Source: Actinomycetota bacterium (GTDB lineage Bacteria > Actinomycetota > UBA4738 > HRBIN12). From it: 64,000 bases of DNA. The stretch lies in assembly GCA_035697485.1 (NCBI GenBank), contig DASSCU010000056.1, positions 83,448 through 147,447 on the forward strand, given 5' to 3'. Position numbers and translations under genes: made by a program. Below, piece after piece: positions 49,200 through 58,093 of the stretch; position 1 is the first letter of the stretch; the number at the start of each line of letters is the position of its first letter. Below the pieces are notes generated by a model that saw only the letters and a list, made by a program, of their open reading frames with translations, did no database searches and had not been told where the DNA came from.

Positions 49200-49792
49200 G
49201 CCTCACGCACGATACGACGGACGCTAGACTCCGGTTTCCCGTGAGCGCTTACCAGCCCGACATCGAGAAGGTCCTGATCTCCACCGAGGAGATCGAGTCG
49301 GCCCTCGCGACGATGGGCGAGCAGATCACGAAGGACTACGCGGGAAAGTCGCTCCTGCTCGTCGGGGTCCTCAAGGGCGCGTTCGTCGTGATGGCCGACC
49401 TCGCGCGCCATATCGGGTTGCCGCTCGAGTTCGACTTCATGGCGGTGTCCTCGTACGGGGCCGCGACGAAGACCAGTGGCGTCGTGCGCATCCTCAAGGA
49501 TCTCGATCACGACCTCGACGGCGTCGACGTGCTGCTCGTGGAGGACATCGTGGATTCCGGCCTCACACTGAAGTACCTCCTCAAGAACCTGGCCGCGCGC
49601 AAGCCCTCGTCCCTCGAGGTGGCCGCGCTCCTGCGGAAGACGGGCCTGCAGAAAGTGCCGCTCGACATCCGCTACGTGGGGTTCGAGATCCCCGCCGAGT
49701 TCGTGGTCGGCTACGGTCTCGACTACGCCGAGCGCTACCGCAACCTCCCCTACGTCGCGACCCTGAGACCGGAGGCCTACGGCGGCGAGTGA
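49196..49792 (+). CDS. hpt: Hypoxanthine phosphoribosyltransferase
   Basis: 198 residues from GTG 49196, or 183 from GTG 49241 (MSAYQPDIEKVLISTEEI), which follows a TAGACT box by ten bases. PRPP-binding signature VLLVEDIVDSGLTLKYLL, the early Lys-Gly loop VGVLKGAFVVMADLARH and the purine-stacking end GFEIPAEFVVGYGLDYAERY are intact. It salvages hypoxanthine and guanine to IMP and GMP. The tilS-hpt-ftsH order is conserved in actinobacteria. Confidence 0.95.
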   Translation: MSLTHDTTDARLRFPVSAYQPDIEKVLISTEEIESALATMGEQITKDYAGKSLLLVGVLKGAFVVMADLARHIGLPLEFDFMAVSSYGAATKTSGVVRILKDLDHDLDGVDVLLVEDIVDSGLTLKYLLKNLAARKPSSLEVAALLRKTGLQKVPLDIRYVGFEIPAEFVVGYGLDYAERYRNLPYVATLRPEAYGGE

Positions 49793-49835
49793 AGGGGTGG
49801 GGAACCTCCACGCGCGGTCGGTGCGTCGGAGGGTC

Positions 49836-50219
49836 ATGCGATTCATCGCTTCGCTCTTCGTGGCCTTCGCGCTCGTGGCCTGCGCGGGCGCCTCCAGCGG
49901 AGACGATCCCGTGGCGCGATCGGGGATCCGAGGCGTCGTCACGGCCGGACCGCAGTGCCCCGTCGTCGTTCAGGGGTCGCCGTGCCCGGATCGTCCATGG
50001 AGCGGGACCGTCAGGGTGGCGACGCCCGACGGCGACACAGTGAGCGAGGTCGAGACCGACGCGCGCGGCGGCTTCAGCGTCGATCTCGAGCCCGGGTCCT
50101 ACGAGGTGCTCGCGGTCACCGATCCGGGACGGCCACCCACCGCTGCGCCCGAGGCGGTCCTGGTCGAGGAGGGGGCCTTCACCGAGATCGCGCTGACGGT
50201 CGACACGGGCATCCGCTGA
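49836..50219 (+). CDS. Putative lipoprotein with carboxypeptidase-regulatory-like fold
   Basis: 127 residues. The signal peptide ends in a lipobox, FALVACAG, with the lipidated Cys at about residue 15. The mature part has GIRGVVTAGPQCPVV and TDARGGFSVDLEPGSYEVLA, a beta-sandwich pattern seen in CarboxypepD_reg-like/SpaA-like domains. ATG 49836 is chosen to give the lipobox; GGAGGG lies just upstream. It sits between hpt and ftsH; its function is unknown. Confidence 0.75.
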   Translation: MRFIASLFVAFALVACAGASSGDDPVARSGIRGVVTAGPQCPVVVQGSPCPDRPWSGTVRVATPDGDTVSEVETDARGGFSVDLEPGSYEVLAVTDPGRPPTAAPEAVLVEEGAFTEIALTVDTGIR

Positions 50220-50303
50220 CCGCGGGAAACGGGGTCCTCCTCGTCGGAAGCCGGTGCTACCATCGGCCGAACGGGCCCGCCCGCGCCGACGTGGGGCCCT
50301 GAC

Positions 50304-52295
50304 GTGACTTCCCCCACCGAGGAGCGCACGCTGAGCCAGCAACCCGAGCCCCCGCTGAAGAAGATCGCCCGAACGCCCACGCTCTGGATCGTGTTGGGCA
50401 CGCTCGTCTTCCTCCTCGTCATCTCCTTCATGGGCCGTGCGCCGGCCGGGGAGCAGCTCGGGCTCACCGAGTTCGAGACCGAGGTCGAGCGCGGCCGGGT
50501 CGCCGACGCGGTGATCCATGACGGCGATCAGTCGATCACCGGCGAACTCACCGACGGCAGCGAATACCGCACGACGTACCCGACGGAGTACGCCGACGAC
50601 CTCGCCGCGTTGTTGAAGGAAGCCGGCGTCCGGACCGAGGTGGATCCGCAGAAGCCGAACGCGTTGCTCGGCACGCTGATCACCGTGATCCTGCCCGTGC
50701 TCCTGATCGGCGGCATCCTGCTGTTCGTGATGAACCGGTCACAAGGGGGCGGCGGCCGTGTGATGCAGTTCGGTCGCAGCAAGCACAAGACCGTCGCCAA
50801 GGACCAGCCGAAGACCACGTTCGGCGACGTGGCCGGCGTCGACGAAGCGATCGAAGAGCTGCAGGAAGTCAAGGACTACCTGCAGAACCCGGCGAAGTTC
50901 CAAGCGATGGGCGCGAAGATCCCGAGGGGGGTGCTGCTCTTCGGACCGCCCGGCACCGGCAAGACGCTGCTGGCGCGCGCCGTCGCCGGCGAGGCCGGCG
51001 TGCCGTTCTTCTCGATCTCGGGTTCGGACTTCGTGGAGATGTTCGTGGGCGTCGGGGCCGCGCGGGTGCGGGACCTGTTCGAGCAGGCGAAGGCCAGTGC
51101 CCCGGCCATCGTCTTCATCGACGAGATCGACGCGGTCGGGCGTCAGCGCGGCGCCGGGCTCGGCGGTGGGCACGACGAGCGCGAGCAGACGCTGAACCAA
51201 CTGCTGGTCGAGATGGACGGATTCGATCAGCGGACGACGGTGATCCTGATGGCGGCCACGAACCGTCCCGACATCCTCGACCCGGCGCTGCTGCGGCCGG
51301 GGCGATTCGACCGTCAGGTCGTGATCGACCGCCCCGACCTCGAGGGCCGCAAGGCGATCCTGCGGGTCCATGCCCGAGGCAAGCCGTTCGACGGCACCGT
51401 CGATCTCGACGTGCTCGCTCGGCGCACGCCCGGGTTCACCGGCGCCGACCTCGCGAACGCGATCAACGAGGCGGCGCTGCTCGCGGCCCGTCGAAACATG
51501 AAGGCGATCTCGATGAAGGAGATCGAGGAAGCCGTCGACCGTGTGATGGCCGGCCCCGAGCGCAAGAGCCGCGTCATGGACGAGGAGGAGCGCCGTCTGA
51601 TCGCCTATCACGAGGGTGGGCACGCGATGGTCGCGCACGTGCTGCCCAACACCGACGAGGTGCACAAGATCACCGTGATCCCTCGAGGTCGTGCCCTCGG
51701 GTACACGCTCACGCTGCCCGAGCAGGACCGGTTCCTCATGACCCGTGAGCAGCTCCGCGACGAGCTCGCGATGCTGATGGGAGGGCGCGTCGCCGAGGAG
51801 ATCGTTGCGGGCGACGTGACCACCGGCGCCGGAAACGACATCGAGCGTGCGACGAAGATCGCCCGCCAGATGGTCACCGAGTACGGCATGAGCGACTCGA
51901 TCGGGCCGCGCACGCTCGGCCAGAAGCAGGGAGAGGTCTTCCTCGGCCGCGACTGGGGCTCGACGCCCGACTACTCCGACGCGGTCGCGTTCGAGATCGA
52001 TCACGAGGTGCGCGAGCTGATCGACGAGGCCCATGACGTGGCGCTCGAGATCCTGACCGTGAACCGCACGAAGCTCGACGCGCTCGCCACCCGCCTGCTC
52101 GAGATTGAGACCATGGATCGCGAGGACGTCGAGGCGTTCTTCGCTGACGTCGAGCGTCGCGAGCCGCGCGCACACGAAGAACGATCGGTCGGGCTCGCGG
52201 TGTCGCGTCAGGCCAAGCGCGAGTCCGACCCCGGCCCCTCGACGCCGGGCACCCTGCGTCCGAAGCTCGGCGGACCCGGCCTCTCGCCCGCCTGA
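50304..52295 (+). CDS. ftsH: ATP-dependent zinc metalloprotease FtsH
   Basis: 663 residues. Two membrane helices (about residues 27-47 and 125-147) flank a small outer domain. AAA+ module: Walker [15 protein letters not shown] (Lys220), Walker [12 protein letters not shown], second region of homology [19 protein letters not shown]. Protease HEGGH at 436-440. It degrades misfolded membrane proteins. GTG start at 50304; a TACCAT box about 40 bases upstream is a possible promoter. The C-terminal tail is proline-rich. Confidence 0.97.
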   Translation: MTSPTEERTLSQQPEPPLKKIARTPTLWIVLGTLVFLLVISFMGRAPAGEQLGLTEFETEVERGRVADAVIHDGDQSITGELTDGSEYRTTYPTEYADDLAALLKEAGVRTEVDPQKPNALLGTLITVILPVLLIGGILLFVMNRSQGGGGRVMQFGRSKHKTVAKDQPKTTFGDVAGVDEAIEELQEVKDYLQNPAKFQAMGAKIPRGVLLFGPPGTGKTLLARAVAGEAGVPFFSISGSDFVEMFVGVGAARVRDLFEQAKASAPAIVFIDEIDAVGRQRGAGLGGGHDEREQTLNQLLVEMDGFDQRTTVILMAATNRPDILDPALLRPGRFDRQVVIDRPDLEGRKAILRVHARGKPFDGTVDLDVLARRTPGFTGADLANAINEAALLAARRNMKAISMKEIEEAVDRVMAGPERKSRVMDEEERRLIAYHEGGHAMVAHVLPNTDEVHKITVIPRGRALGYTLTLPEQDRFLMTREQLRDELAMLMGGRVAEEIVAGDVTTGAGNDIERATKIARQMVTEYGMSDSIGPRTLGQKQGEVFLGRDWGSTPDYSDAVAFEIDHEVRELIDEAHDVALEILTVNRTKLDALATRLLEIETMDREDVEAFFADVERREPRAHEERSVGLAVSRQAKRESDPGPSTPGTLRPKLGGPGLSPA

Positions 52296-52379
52296 CCCGG
52301 TCTCTCGCCCGCCCGACCCCTTCCCGGAGCGCCGACCGCGAGGATGCGCCCGCGCGTCGTGGGCGGTCCGGAGGCTTCG

Positions 52380-52385
52380 TACACT
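52380..52385 (+). promoter_or_regulatory. Leaderless-type -10 box of the HAD-family gene
   Basis: TACACT, seven bases before ATG 52393, with no Shine-Dalgarno in between. Confidence 0.55.
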
Positions 52386-52392
52386 GCCCCGC

Positions 52393-53055
52393 ATGGGCGA
52401 CCGGTGGGCCACCTTCGACTGCTACGGCACCCTCGTCGACTGGCCGGGTGGCGTGCGCGAGACCATGCAGCGCTTGTGGTCCGAGGCCGACGGCGACGCA
52501 CTGCTTGCGGCGTACATGCGCCTGGAGCCCGGGGTGCAGGAAGGGCGCGGCATCCCCTACCGCGAGGTCATGGCCGAGACGATGGCCCAGGTCGCCGACG
52601 AGCTCGGCCTCACGGTGCCCGAGGGCGAAGCGCACGCGCTCGCCGATGCGCTGCCCTCGTGGAGGGTCTTCCCCGAGGTGCCGGACGCGCTCACCGAGCT
52701 CGGCGACCGTGGCTGGAAGCTCGCCATCCTGTCGAACGCCGACCCCGACCTCCTGGAAGCCTCGATCTCCTCGATCGGTGTCGAGATCGACGAGCGCGTC
52801 GTCGCGAGCGACATCGGCTCGTACAAGCCGGCGTTCGGCCATTGGGAGACGTTCTTCCGGCGCACCGACGCCGAGCGAACCCGCCACGTGCACGTCGCCG
52901 CGTCGTTGTTCCACGACATCGAGCCGTGCGCGAAGCTGGGTCTGCCCGCGGTCTGGATCGACCGGCTGGGCGAGACGAGCATGGTGCCGCGTTCCGCGAC
53001 GTTCCCCGACCTCACCGATCTACCCGAGACGCTCGACCGTCTCGTCCCTGCGTAG
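52393..53055 (+). CDS. HAD-superfamily hydrolase, 2-haloacid dehalogenase-like
   Basis: 220 residues. Motif I TFDCYGTLVDW (nucleophile Asp9), motif II LAILSNADPDLLE, motif III Lys in SDIGSYKPAFGHWE, motif IV ASLFHDIEPCAKLGLPAVWI. The YGTLVDW form and a helical cap are typical of type II haloacid dehalogenase-like proteins, but substrate cannot be told. Start ATG 52393 fits the leaderless box upstream. Confidence 0.9.
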   Translation: MGDRWATFDCYGTLVDWPGGVRETMQRLWSEADGDALLAAYMRLEPGVQEGRGIPYREVMAETMAQVADELGLTVPEGEAHALADALPSWRVFPEVPDALTELGDRGWKLAILSNADPDLLEASISSIGVEIDERVVASDIGSYKPAFGHWETFFRRTDAERTRHVHVAASLFHDIEPCAKLGLPAVWIDRLGETSMVPRSATFPDLTDLPETLDRLVPA

Positions 53056-53104
53056 GAGCACGCTGCGGTGAAGGCGGTTTCGCGGATCCTCGCCAACCCT
53101 GCAT

Positions 53105-53866
53105 CTATGCGACCAGCTCCTTCGCCAGCCCAGAGACCTTGGCCGAGCGGGGACGACCACTGCCGGCGGGCTCGAGTGAGGACCCTGACGCAGGAGGCAG
53201 CTCGTTCCCGCGGAGCGTCAACTGCCAGTGCAGCACGATGTGGGCGACGATCGGGGCGAGCGCATTTCCTGTGAGAAGGAACGCGAAGGCTTGGACGCCG
53301 CAGCCCACGAGCGCGCCCGAGAGCATCGTCCTGGAAGCCCTCCCCCGGAACTCCCGGTAGCCGAGGTGGTGCACCGCGATCACGATCAAGGCTCCCGCTA
53401 CCGCGATCGCTCCCGAAGCCGCCCTCGCCCACGCGGTGTTCGTCCAGCCGAGCGCATCGGCAGCCTGCCAGACCGCGAGGACAGGCAAGGTCGCGAGCAG
53501 GATCGCTTCCGCGGTCCCGTACACGACCCCCTCCCAAAGGAGCCGTGCTGCGAGCTGAGAACCGTCGGGGCGGGGCCTCGAGGGCAGACGACGCACGAGG
53601 GGGACGATCACCGCGGCTGCGGCCAAACCTCCAAGGATGCTCCAGCCCCATCCCGCCGTCAGGAGTTCGGCCACGGACGTGCCCGACCACGCGATGTAGC
53701 CAGCCGCCGTGGCAAGGGTCGTGAGCGTGAGGATCGCCACGTACGGCGTCCGCGATACGTGACCGAGGTCCGTCACGACCCAGGTCACCAAGAACGCGAC
53801 GGTCGAGATGATGGCGAAGGCAGCGAGAGCGTCCTGCCAGCCGAATGAGGGATCAGCACCAGGCAT
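53105..53866 (-). CDS. Polytopic membrane protein, possibly CPBP/CAAX-protease-like
   Basis: 253 residues with about seven hydrophobic helices. Segments LLWEGVVYGTAEAILLATLP and NALAPIVAHIVLHWQLTLRG are faintly like CPBP-family motifs (acidic residues and late Asn/His), but the classic EExxxR is not seen, so the assignment is weak. ATG 53866 with AGGAG ten bases upstream on the minus strand. Divergent from the DnaJ-domain gene across 191 bases. Confidence 0.65.
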   Translation of the reverse strand: MPGADPSFGWQDALAAFAIISTVAFLVTWVVTDLGHVSRTPYVAILTLTTLATAAGYIAWSGTSVAELLTAGWGWSILGGLAAAAVIVPLVRRLPSRPRPDGSQLAARLLWEGVVYGTAEAILLATLPVLAVWQAADALGWTNTAWARAASGAIAVAGALIVIAVHHLGYREFRGRASRTMLSGALVGCGVQAFAFLLTGNALAPIVAHIVLHWQLTLRGNELPPASGSSLEPAGSGRPRSAKVSGLAKELVA

Positions 53867-54045
53867 GAGGCTTCATCTCCTCTCTCCGTTCCGGCGTCAT
53901 CATCCCTCCCGCTCTGCTCGCTCCGCACGGGCATCAGACCTTCGATCTCCGGCCCTCTCGGCGAGGGATCGAGCACCTGGACTCGGAGCGTGCATCGCAT
54001 CTCCCTGGTCGAGCTCGAGTCGACCACCGTCGGGGCGGCCCGTTC

Positions 54046-54051
54046 TAGACT
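54046..54051 (+). promoter_or_regulatory. Leaderless-type -10 box of the DnaJ-domain gene
   Basis: TAGACT, six bases before ATG 54058, with no Shine-Dalgarno. Confidence 0.55.
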
Positions 54052-54057
54052 CGCGTC

Positions 54058-54663
54058 ATGGATGCCGTGACCCGGGCCGTCGCATCGGGTGAGGATCTCT
54101 ACGAGTTGCTCGGCGTGCCGCCCGAGGCGACCGACGACGACATCCGCCATGCGTATCGGACGCTGGCGCGACTGCACCACCCCGACGTGAACCCCGCCGA
54201 GGCGGAAGCGGTTGCCGAGCGGTTCCGTCGCATCGCGGAGGCCTACGAGATCCTCGGCGACGAGCACGAGCGGGCGTCGTACGACCGTGCGCTTCGGCTC
54301 GAGCGCATGGCGACCGAGCGAGCGGCGCGGCCTGGTCCTGTCGCCTCACACGTCGCGCCTCGGCCGACCGGCGCCGTCGGCTCCCGCGGCCGGGCCGCGT
54401 CGGCGAACCCGGCCGATCACACGCCCCGCGTCGTCCGTGACGCTCCCGCCCGTCCGCGGCAGCCGGTCGACGAGTGGAAGCTCGTGTCGGTGCTCGGCCG
54501 GGTCGCGGCGGCGGCCACCGCACTCGTCGTGATCGTCGTGGTCGCCTTGATGGTCGTGTCGGCGGATGCCCGAGAGGCCGAGCCCCCGCCCCCGACGATC
54601 TGGTGCAAGACGCCCGACGGCTGGCACGACTGCTGGCAGGCTACTTCGCCCGACGGACCCTGA
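54058..54663 (+). CDS. Membrane-anchored J-domain protein
   Basis: 201 residues. J domain at residues about 13-78 with [20 protein letters not shown] and the HPD tripeptide at residues 41-43 (LHHPDVN). A Pro/Ala/Arg-rich linker follows, then one membrane helix at about 150-172 ([19 protein letters not shown]) and a short tail with two Cys ([13 protein letters not shown]). It should recruit Hsp70 to the membrane face. There is no DnaJ Gly/Phe or zinc region. It immediately precedes the folate genes. Confidence 0.88.
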   Translation: MDAVTRAVASGEDLYELLGVPPEATDDDIRHAYRTLARLHHPDVNPAEAEAVAERFRRIAEAYEILGDEHERASYDRALRLERMATERAARPGPVASHVAPRPTGAVGSRGRAASANPADHTPRVVRDAPARPRQPVDEWKLVSVLGRVAAAATALVVIVVVALMVVSADAREAEPPPPTIWCKTPDGWHDCWQATSPDGP

Positions 54664-54699
54664 CCGTCCGTCGGCTCCCGTCGCGTTCGGACGAGCGGG

Positions 54700-54705
54700 T
54701 AGCAT
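54700..54705 (+). promoter_or_regulatory. Leaderless-type -10 box of folE
   Basis: TAGCAT, eight bases before ATG 54714, with no Shine-Dalgarno. Confidence 0.5.
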
Positions 54706-54713
54706 GCGGACCC

Positions 54714-55286
54714 ATGGCGAGCTTCGACGAGGCGAAGATCGAGCGAGGCGTCCGGTTGATCCTCGAGGGCATCGGCGAGGACGTCGACCGTGGCGGCCTC
54801 AAGGACACGCCGGCGCGGGTCGCGCGCATGTTCCGCGAGATCGCCGGCGGCGTCGGAGAGGATCCGACCGGCATCGTCACCGTGGTGGAGGGCGCCGACT
54901 TCGACGAGATGATCATGGTGCGCGACATCCCGCTCTACTCGATCTGCGAGCACCACCTGATCCCGTTCTCCGGTCAGGCGCACGTCGCCTACGTGCCGAA
55001 CAAGGCCGGTCAGATCACCGGGCTGTCGAAGATCGCCCGCGTCGTCGACGTGCTCGCGAAGAAGCCGCAGGTGCAGGAGCGGCTCACGACCGAGATCGCC
55101 GACACGATCGAGCGGGCGCTCGACCCACGCGGGGTCTTCGTCGCGATCGAGGCCGAGCACCTGTGCATGACGATGCGTGGCATCAAGAAGCCCGGCGCGG
55201 TCACGGTGACCTCCGCGGTGCGCGGCCTGTTCCGCACCGACGCGCGCACGCGACAGGAGGCGATGCACCACATCGGCATGCGCTGA
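54714..55286 (+). CDS. folE: GTP cyclohydrolase I
   Basis: 190 residues, the usual length. It converts GTP to 7,8-dihydroneopterin triphosphate, the first step of folate synthesis. Zinc ligands are visible in [13 protein letters not shown] (Cys, His) and [11 protein letters not shown] (Cys). Conserved [20 protein letters not shown] and [10 protein letters not shown] are present. Start [12 protein letters not shown]. First of the folE-folP-(hydrolase)-folB-folK set. Confidence 0.97.
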   Translation: MASFDEAKIERGVRLILEGIGEDVDRGGLKDTPARVARMFREIAGGVGEDPTGIVTVVEGADFDEMIMVRDIPLYSICEHHLIPFSGQAHVAYVPNKAGQITGLSKIARVVDVLAKKPQVQERLTTEIADTIERALDPRGVFVAIEAEHLCMTMRGIKKPGAVTVTSAVRGLFRTDARTRQEAMHHIGMR

Positions 55287-55326
55287 GCCTCGGTCCGCCG
55301 GCCGGCCCGCCACGAGGCGACGACAC

Positions 55327-55332
55327 TACGAT
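55327..55332 (+). promoter_or_regulatory. Leaderless-type -10 box of folP
   Basis: TACGAT, six bases before ATG 55339, with no nearby Shine-Dalgarno. Confidence 0.5.
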
Positions 55333-55338
55333 GCCGCC

Positions 55339-56196
55339 ATGAGCGTGGCGGTCTGGCGATGCCGTGAGCACGTCTTTCCCTTGGGGGAGCGCACCCTCGT
55401 CATGGGCATCGTGAACGTGACGCCCGACTCCTTCAGCGACGGAGGACTGCTGAGCGACGCGGAAGAGGCGGTGGCGTACGGGGTGCGCCTGGCTGCAGAG
55501 GGAGCCGACATCCTCGACATCGGTGGTGAGTCGACCCGCCCGGGCTCCGATCCCGTGCCCGTCGACGCGGAGCTGGCGCGGGTCGTGCCGGTGGTCGCGG
55601 GCCTCCATGAGGCGGCGCCCGATGGCGTCGCGCTCAGCGTCGACACGCGCCGCCCTAGGGTCGCTCGAGCGGCGATCGAGGCCGGAGCATCGATCGTGAA
55701 CGACGTGACCGCCGCGGCCGATCCGGCGATGTTCGAGGTCGTCAGGGAGACCGGCGCCGCGCTGGTGCTGATGCACATGCTCGGCGAGCCGAAGACGATG
55801 CAGGACGATCCTCGCTACGACGACGTCGTCACCGAGGTGCGGGACTTCCTCGCCGCCCGGCTCGGAGCCGCCGAGGCGGCCGGCGTCCCGCGCGATCGCC
55901 TCTGCGTCGATCCGGGCATCGGGTTCGGCAAGAACCTCACGCACAACCTCACCTTGCTCCACGACATCGCCTCGTTCGAGGACCTGCGGGTCCCGGTGGT
56001 CGTCGGCGCCTCTCGGAAGCGGTTCATCGGCCAGCTCACCGGGGTCGACGATCCCGCCGAACGTGTGGAGGGGACGGCGGGTGCCGTGGCTTGGTGCGCC
56101 GCCAACGGCGTCGACGTGGTCCGCGTGCACGACGTGCTCGAGATGACGCGGGTCGTGCGCGTGGTCGACGCGATCGCGCGGGGCGTGCCGTCGTGA
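55339..56196 (+). CDS. folP: Dihydropteroate synthase
   Basis: 285 residues. Signatures: MGIVNVTPDSFSDGG, then DIGGESTRPGS, then SVDTRRPRVARAAIEAGASI, and GASRKRFIG near the C-terminus. TIM-barrel enzyme joining p-aminobenzoate to dihydropterin pyrophosphate, the sulfonamide target. Its stop overlaps the GTG start of the following alpha/beta-hydrolase-fold gene. Confidence 0.97.
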   Translation: MSVAVWRCREHVFPLGERTLVMGIVNVTPDSFSDGGLLSDAEEAVAYGVRLAAEGADILDIGGESTRPGSDPVPVDAELARVVPVVAGLHEAAPDGVALSVDTRRPRVARAAIEAGASIVNDVTAAADPAMFEVVRETGAALVLMHMLGEPKTMQDDPRYDDVVTEVRDFLAARLGAAEAAGVPRDRLCVDPGIGFGKNLTHNLTLLHDIASFEDLRVPVVVGASRKRFIGQLTGVDDPAERVEGTAGAVAWCAANGVDVVRVHDVLEMTRVVRVVDAIARGVPS

Positions 56197-57191
56197 CGAC
56201 GCCCACGCACACGGTCGGCACCGCCGCCGGCCTCGTCGCGTTCCACGACGAGGGTGAGGGGCCGCCCGTGCTGCTACTGCACGGGTTCCCGGCGTCGTCG
56301 TGGCAGTGGCGTGACTTCGTGCCGCTGTTGGCTGCGAGGTTCCGGGTGATCGCGCCCGACCTGCCCGGGGCGGGAGTCTCCGAGCCAGCCGACGGCGTGA
56401 CGCTCGATCTCGCGACACTCGCGGATACGATGCGTGCACTCATCGACTCGCTCGGCATCGAACGGTACGCGATCGTGGCTCACGGCACGGGAGCGGGCGT
56501 CGCCCAACTGCTTGCGCTCGACGGCGAGGGCGTCGATGCGCTGGTGCTGCTCGGCGCGGCAACCCTCGACGCATGGCCGTCCCCAGGGATCCGGAGGGCG
56601 CGAGAGCGGCTGTCGGCCGAGGTGGCGACGCCGACGCTCGCTCGCTCGCTCGTCCGCGGCGCCTTCGAAGCGGGCGCGATCCGCCGCGAACGGCTCTCCG
56701 ACGAGGTGCTCGACGCCTACGCCGAGCCCTATGCCACCGGCGACGGGCCCGAGCGGCTGGCCCGGGTGCTCGCCGGCCTCGACGGCCGGGGACTCGCCGG
56801 GCGCGAGGCGGCGCTCGGCGTGCTCGAGGCGCCGACCCTGATCTTGTGGGGCGAGGACGATCCGGTGTATCCGGTGAGTGTCGGGGAGCGCCTCAACGCT
56901 GCGATGCCCTCCTCGACGCTTGGCCTCCTCCCGGGGTGCGGTCACTTCCTGGTCGAGGAAGCCGCCGACACGCTCGGACCGATGATCTCGGAGTACCTTC
57001 GTGCGCGGTACGCCCATGCGCCGCACGGTCACGGTGATCCGAACGCCGGCATCGTGATGCTGCAGCTCGAGCGGCGACCGCCCTGGGCCGACCTCGAGGA
57101 GTACGAGCGTGACGAGTGGTTCGATCCGCCCGGCGACGTCGAGGCAAAGGAAGCGACCGCCGACGAGCACGAGGAGGGATCCGCCCCATGA
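56193..57191 (+). CDS. Alpha/beta-hydrolase-fold protein lacking the usual nucleophile, inside the folate operon
   Basis: 332 residues. The oxyanion loop HGFPASSWQWRDF, the acid loop LILWGEDDPVYPV and the late His GCGHFLVEEA are typical of the fold. The nucleophile elbow reads IVAHGTGAGVA: position 98 is Gly where family members have Ser or Asp, followed by Thr99. The protein may not be a classical hydrolase, or Thr99 may serve. A C-terminal extension of about 50 residues (WADLEEYERDEWFDPPGDV) is acidic. It overlaps folP (GTGA) and folB (ATGA), so it is a true operon member. Confidence 0.88.
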   Translation: MTTPTHTVGTAAGLVAFHDEGEGPPVLLLHGFPASSWQWRDFVPLLAARFRVIAPDLPGAGVSEPADGVTLDLATLADTMRALIDSLGIERYAIVAHGTGAGVAQLLALDGEGVDALVLLGAATLDAWPSPGIRRARERLSAEVATPTLARSLVRGAFEAGAIRRERLSDEVLDAYAEPYATGDGPERLARVLAGLDGRGLAGREAALGVLEAPTLILWGEDDPVYPVSVGERLNAAMPSSTLGLLPGCGHFLVEEAADTLGPMISEYLRARYAHAPHGHGDPNAGIVMLQLERRPPWADLEEYERDEWFDPPGDVEAKEATADEHEEGSAP

Positions 57192-57550
57192 CGACCGCAC
57201 GGCTGTTCCTGTCGGGCATCGCGGCGAGTGGGCATCACGGCGCCCGTCCCGGAGAGAAGGACCAGCGGCAGGATTTCGTGGTCGACCTCGACCTCGAGGT
57301 GGCGGTCGACGCCGATACGATCGCGTCGACGGCCGACTACCGCGGCGTGAGCGACGTCGTACGGGCCGTGGTCACCGAGGGTTCCTACGACCTGATCGAG
57401 GTGATGGCCCATGACGTCGCCGAACGGGTGCTCGCGCTCGATCACGTGACGCGCGTGACCGCGATCGTGCACAAGCCCAACGCGGCCAGCCGGCTCGGCA
57501 TCGATGGCGTCGCCGCTGCCGTCACGCTGCCTCCCGGCGCCCCGTCGTGA
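57188..57550 (+). CDS. folB: Dihydroneopterin aldolase
   Basis: 120 residues. It starts TARLFLSGIAASGHHGARPG, with Glu in GEKDQRQDFVVDLDLEV and the catalytic Lys in TAIVHKPNA. It converts dihydroneopterin to 6-hydroxymethyl-dihydropterin. ATG overlaps the upstream stop, and its own stop overlaps folK. Confidence 0.95.
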   Translation: MTTARLFLSGIAASGHHGARPGEKDQRQDFVVDLDLEVAVDADTIASTADYRGVSDVVRAVVTEGSYDLIEVMAHDVAERVLALDHVTRVTAIVHKPNAASRLGIDGVAAAVTLPPGAPS

Positions 57551-58050
57551 GCGAGACCGCGTACCTGGCGCTCGGGTCCAACCTGGGTGACCGCCTCGCC
57601 ACCTTGCAGCGGGCCGTCGACCTGCTCGGCGCCGAGCCCGGTATCGCGCCGACCCGGTGCTCGAGGGTGTGGGAGACCCATCCGGTCGGCGGACCGCCGC
57701 AGCCCGACTTCCTCAACGTGGTGATCCGAGCCGAGGTCGACCTCGAGCCCCTCGACCTGCTGGCCGCCTGCCAGCGTGTGGAAACCGCCCTCGGCCGGGT
57801 GCGCGACGTGCGGTGGGGTCCGCGCACGATCGACGTCGACGTCCTGCTGCTCGATGCGCGGGTGATCGCCCATCCCGATCTCGTCGTGCCGCATCCTCGC
57901 ATGCACGAGCGCGCGTTCGTGCTGTTGCCGCTGCTCGACATCGACCCTGACCCGGTGCTGCCCGACGGCACGCACCTGCTCGCTGTCCGGCTCGGCCCCG
58001 ATGCGGCGGACGGCGTCCGTCCAGCGGCCCCTCCGTTGCGGCTGTCCTGA
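57547..58050 (+). CDS. folK: 2-amino-4-hydroxy-6-hydroxymethyldihydropteridine pyrophosphokinase
   Basis: 167 residues. Signatures: YLALGSNLGDRLATLQRAV, RVWETHPVGGPPQPDFLNVV and GRVRDVRWGPRTIDVDVLLL, then HPRMHERAFVLLPLLD. It transfers pyrophosphate from ATP to 6-hydroxymethyl-dihydropterin. GTG start overlaps the folB stop (GTGA). Confidence 0.96.
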   Translation: MSETAYLALGSNLGDRLATLQRAVDLLGAEPGIAPTRCSRVWETHPVGGPPQPDFLNVVIRAEVDLEPLDLLAACQRVETALGRVRDVRWGPRTIDVDVLLLDARVIAHPDLVVPHPRMHERAFVLLPLLDIDPDPVLPDGTHLLAVRLGPDAADGVRPAAPPLRLS

Positions 58051-58093
58051 GCGCGATCCCAGCGACGGCGCCCGAATTGCGATACTCGCGCTG

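Noticed and set aside
49196..49241. Firm choice of hpt start
   Set aside because: GTG 49196 is coupled to tilS and GTG 49241 has a TAGACT box ten bases upstream; sequence alone does not decide, so the longer form is listed with the alternative.
53105..53866. Confident call of CPBP/CAAX protease for the membrane protein
   Set aside because: The characteristic EExxxR and paired His motifs are not present in clear form.
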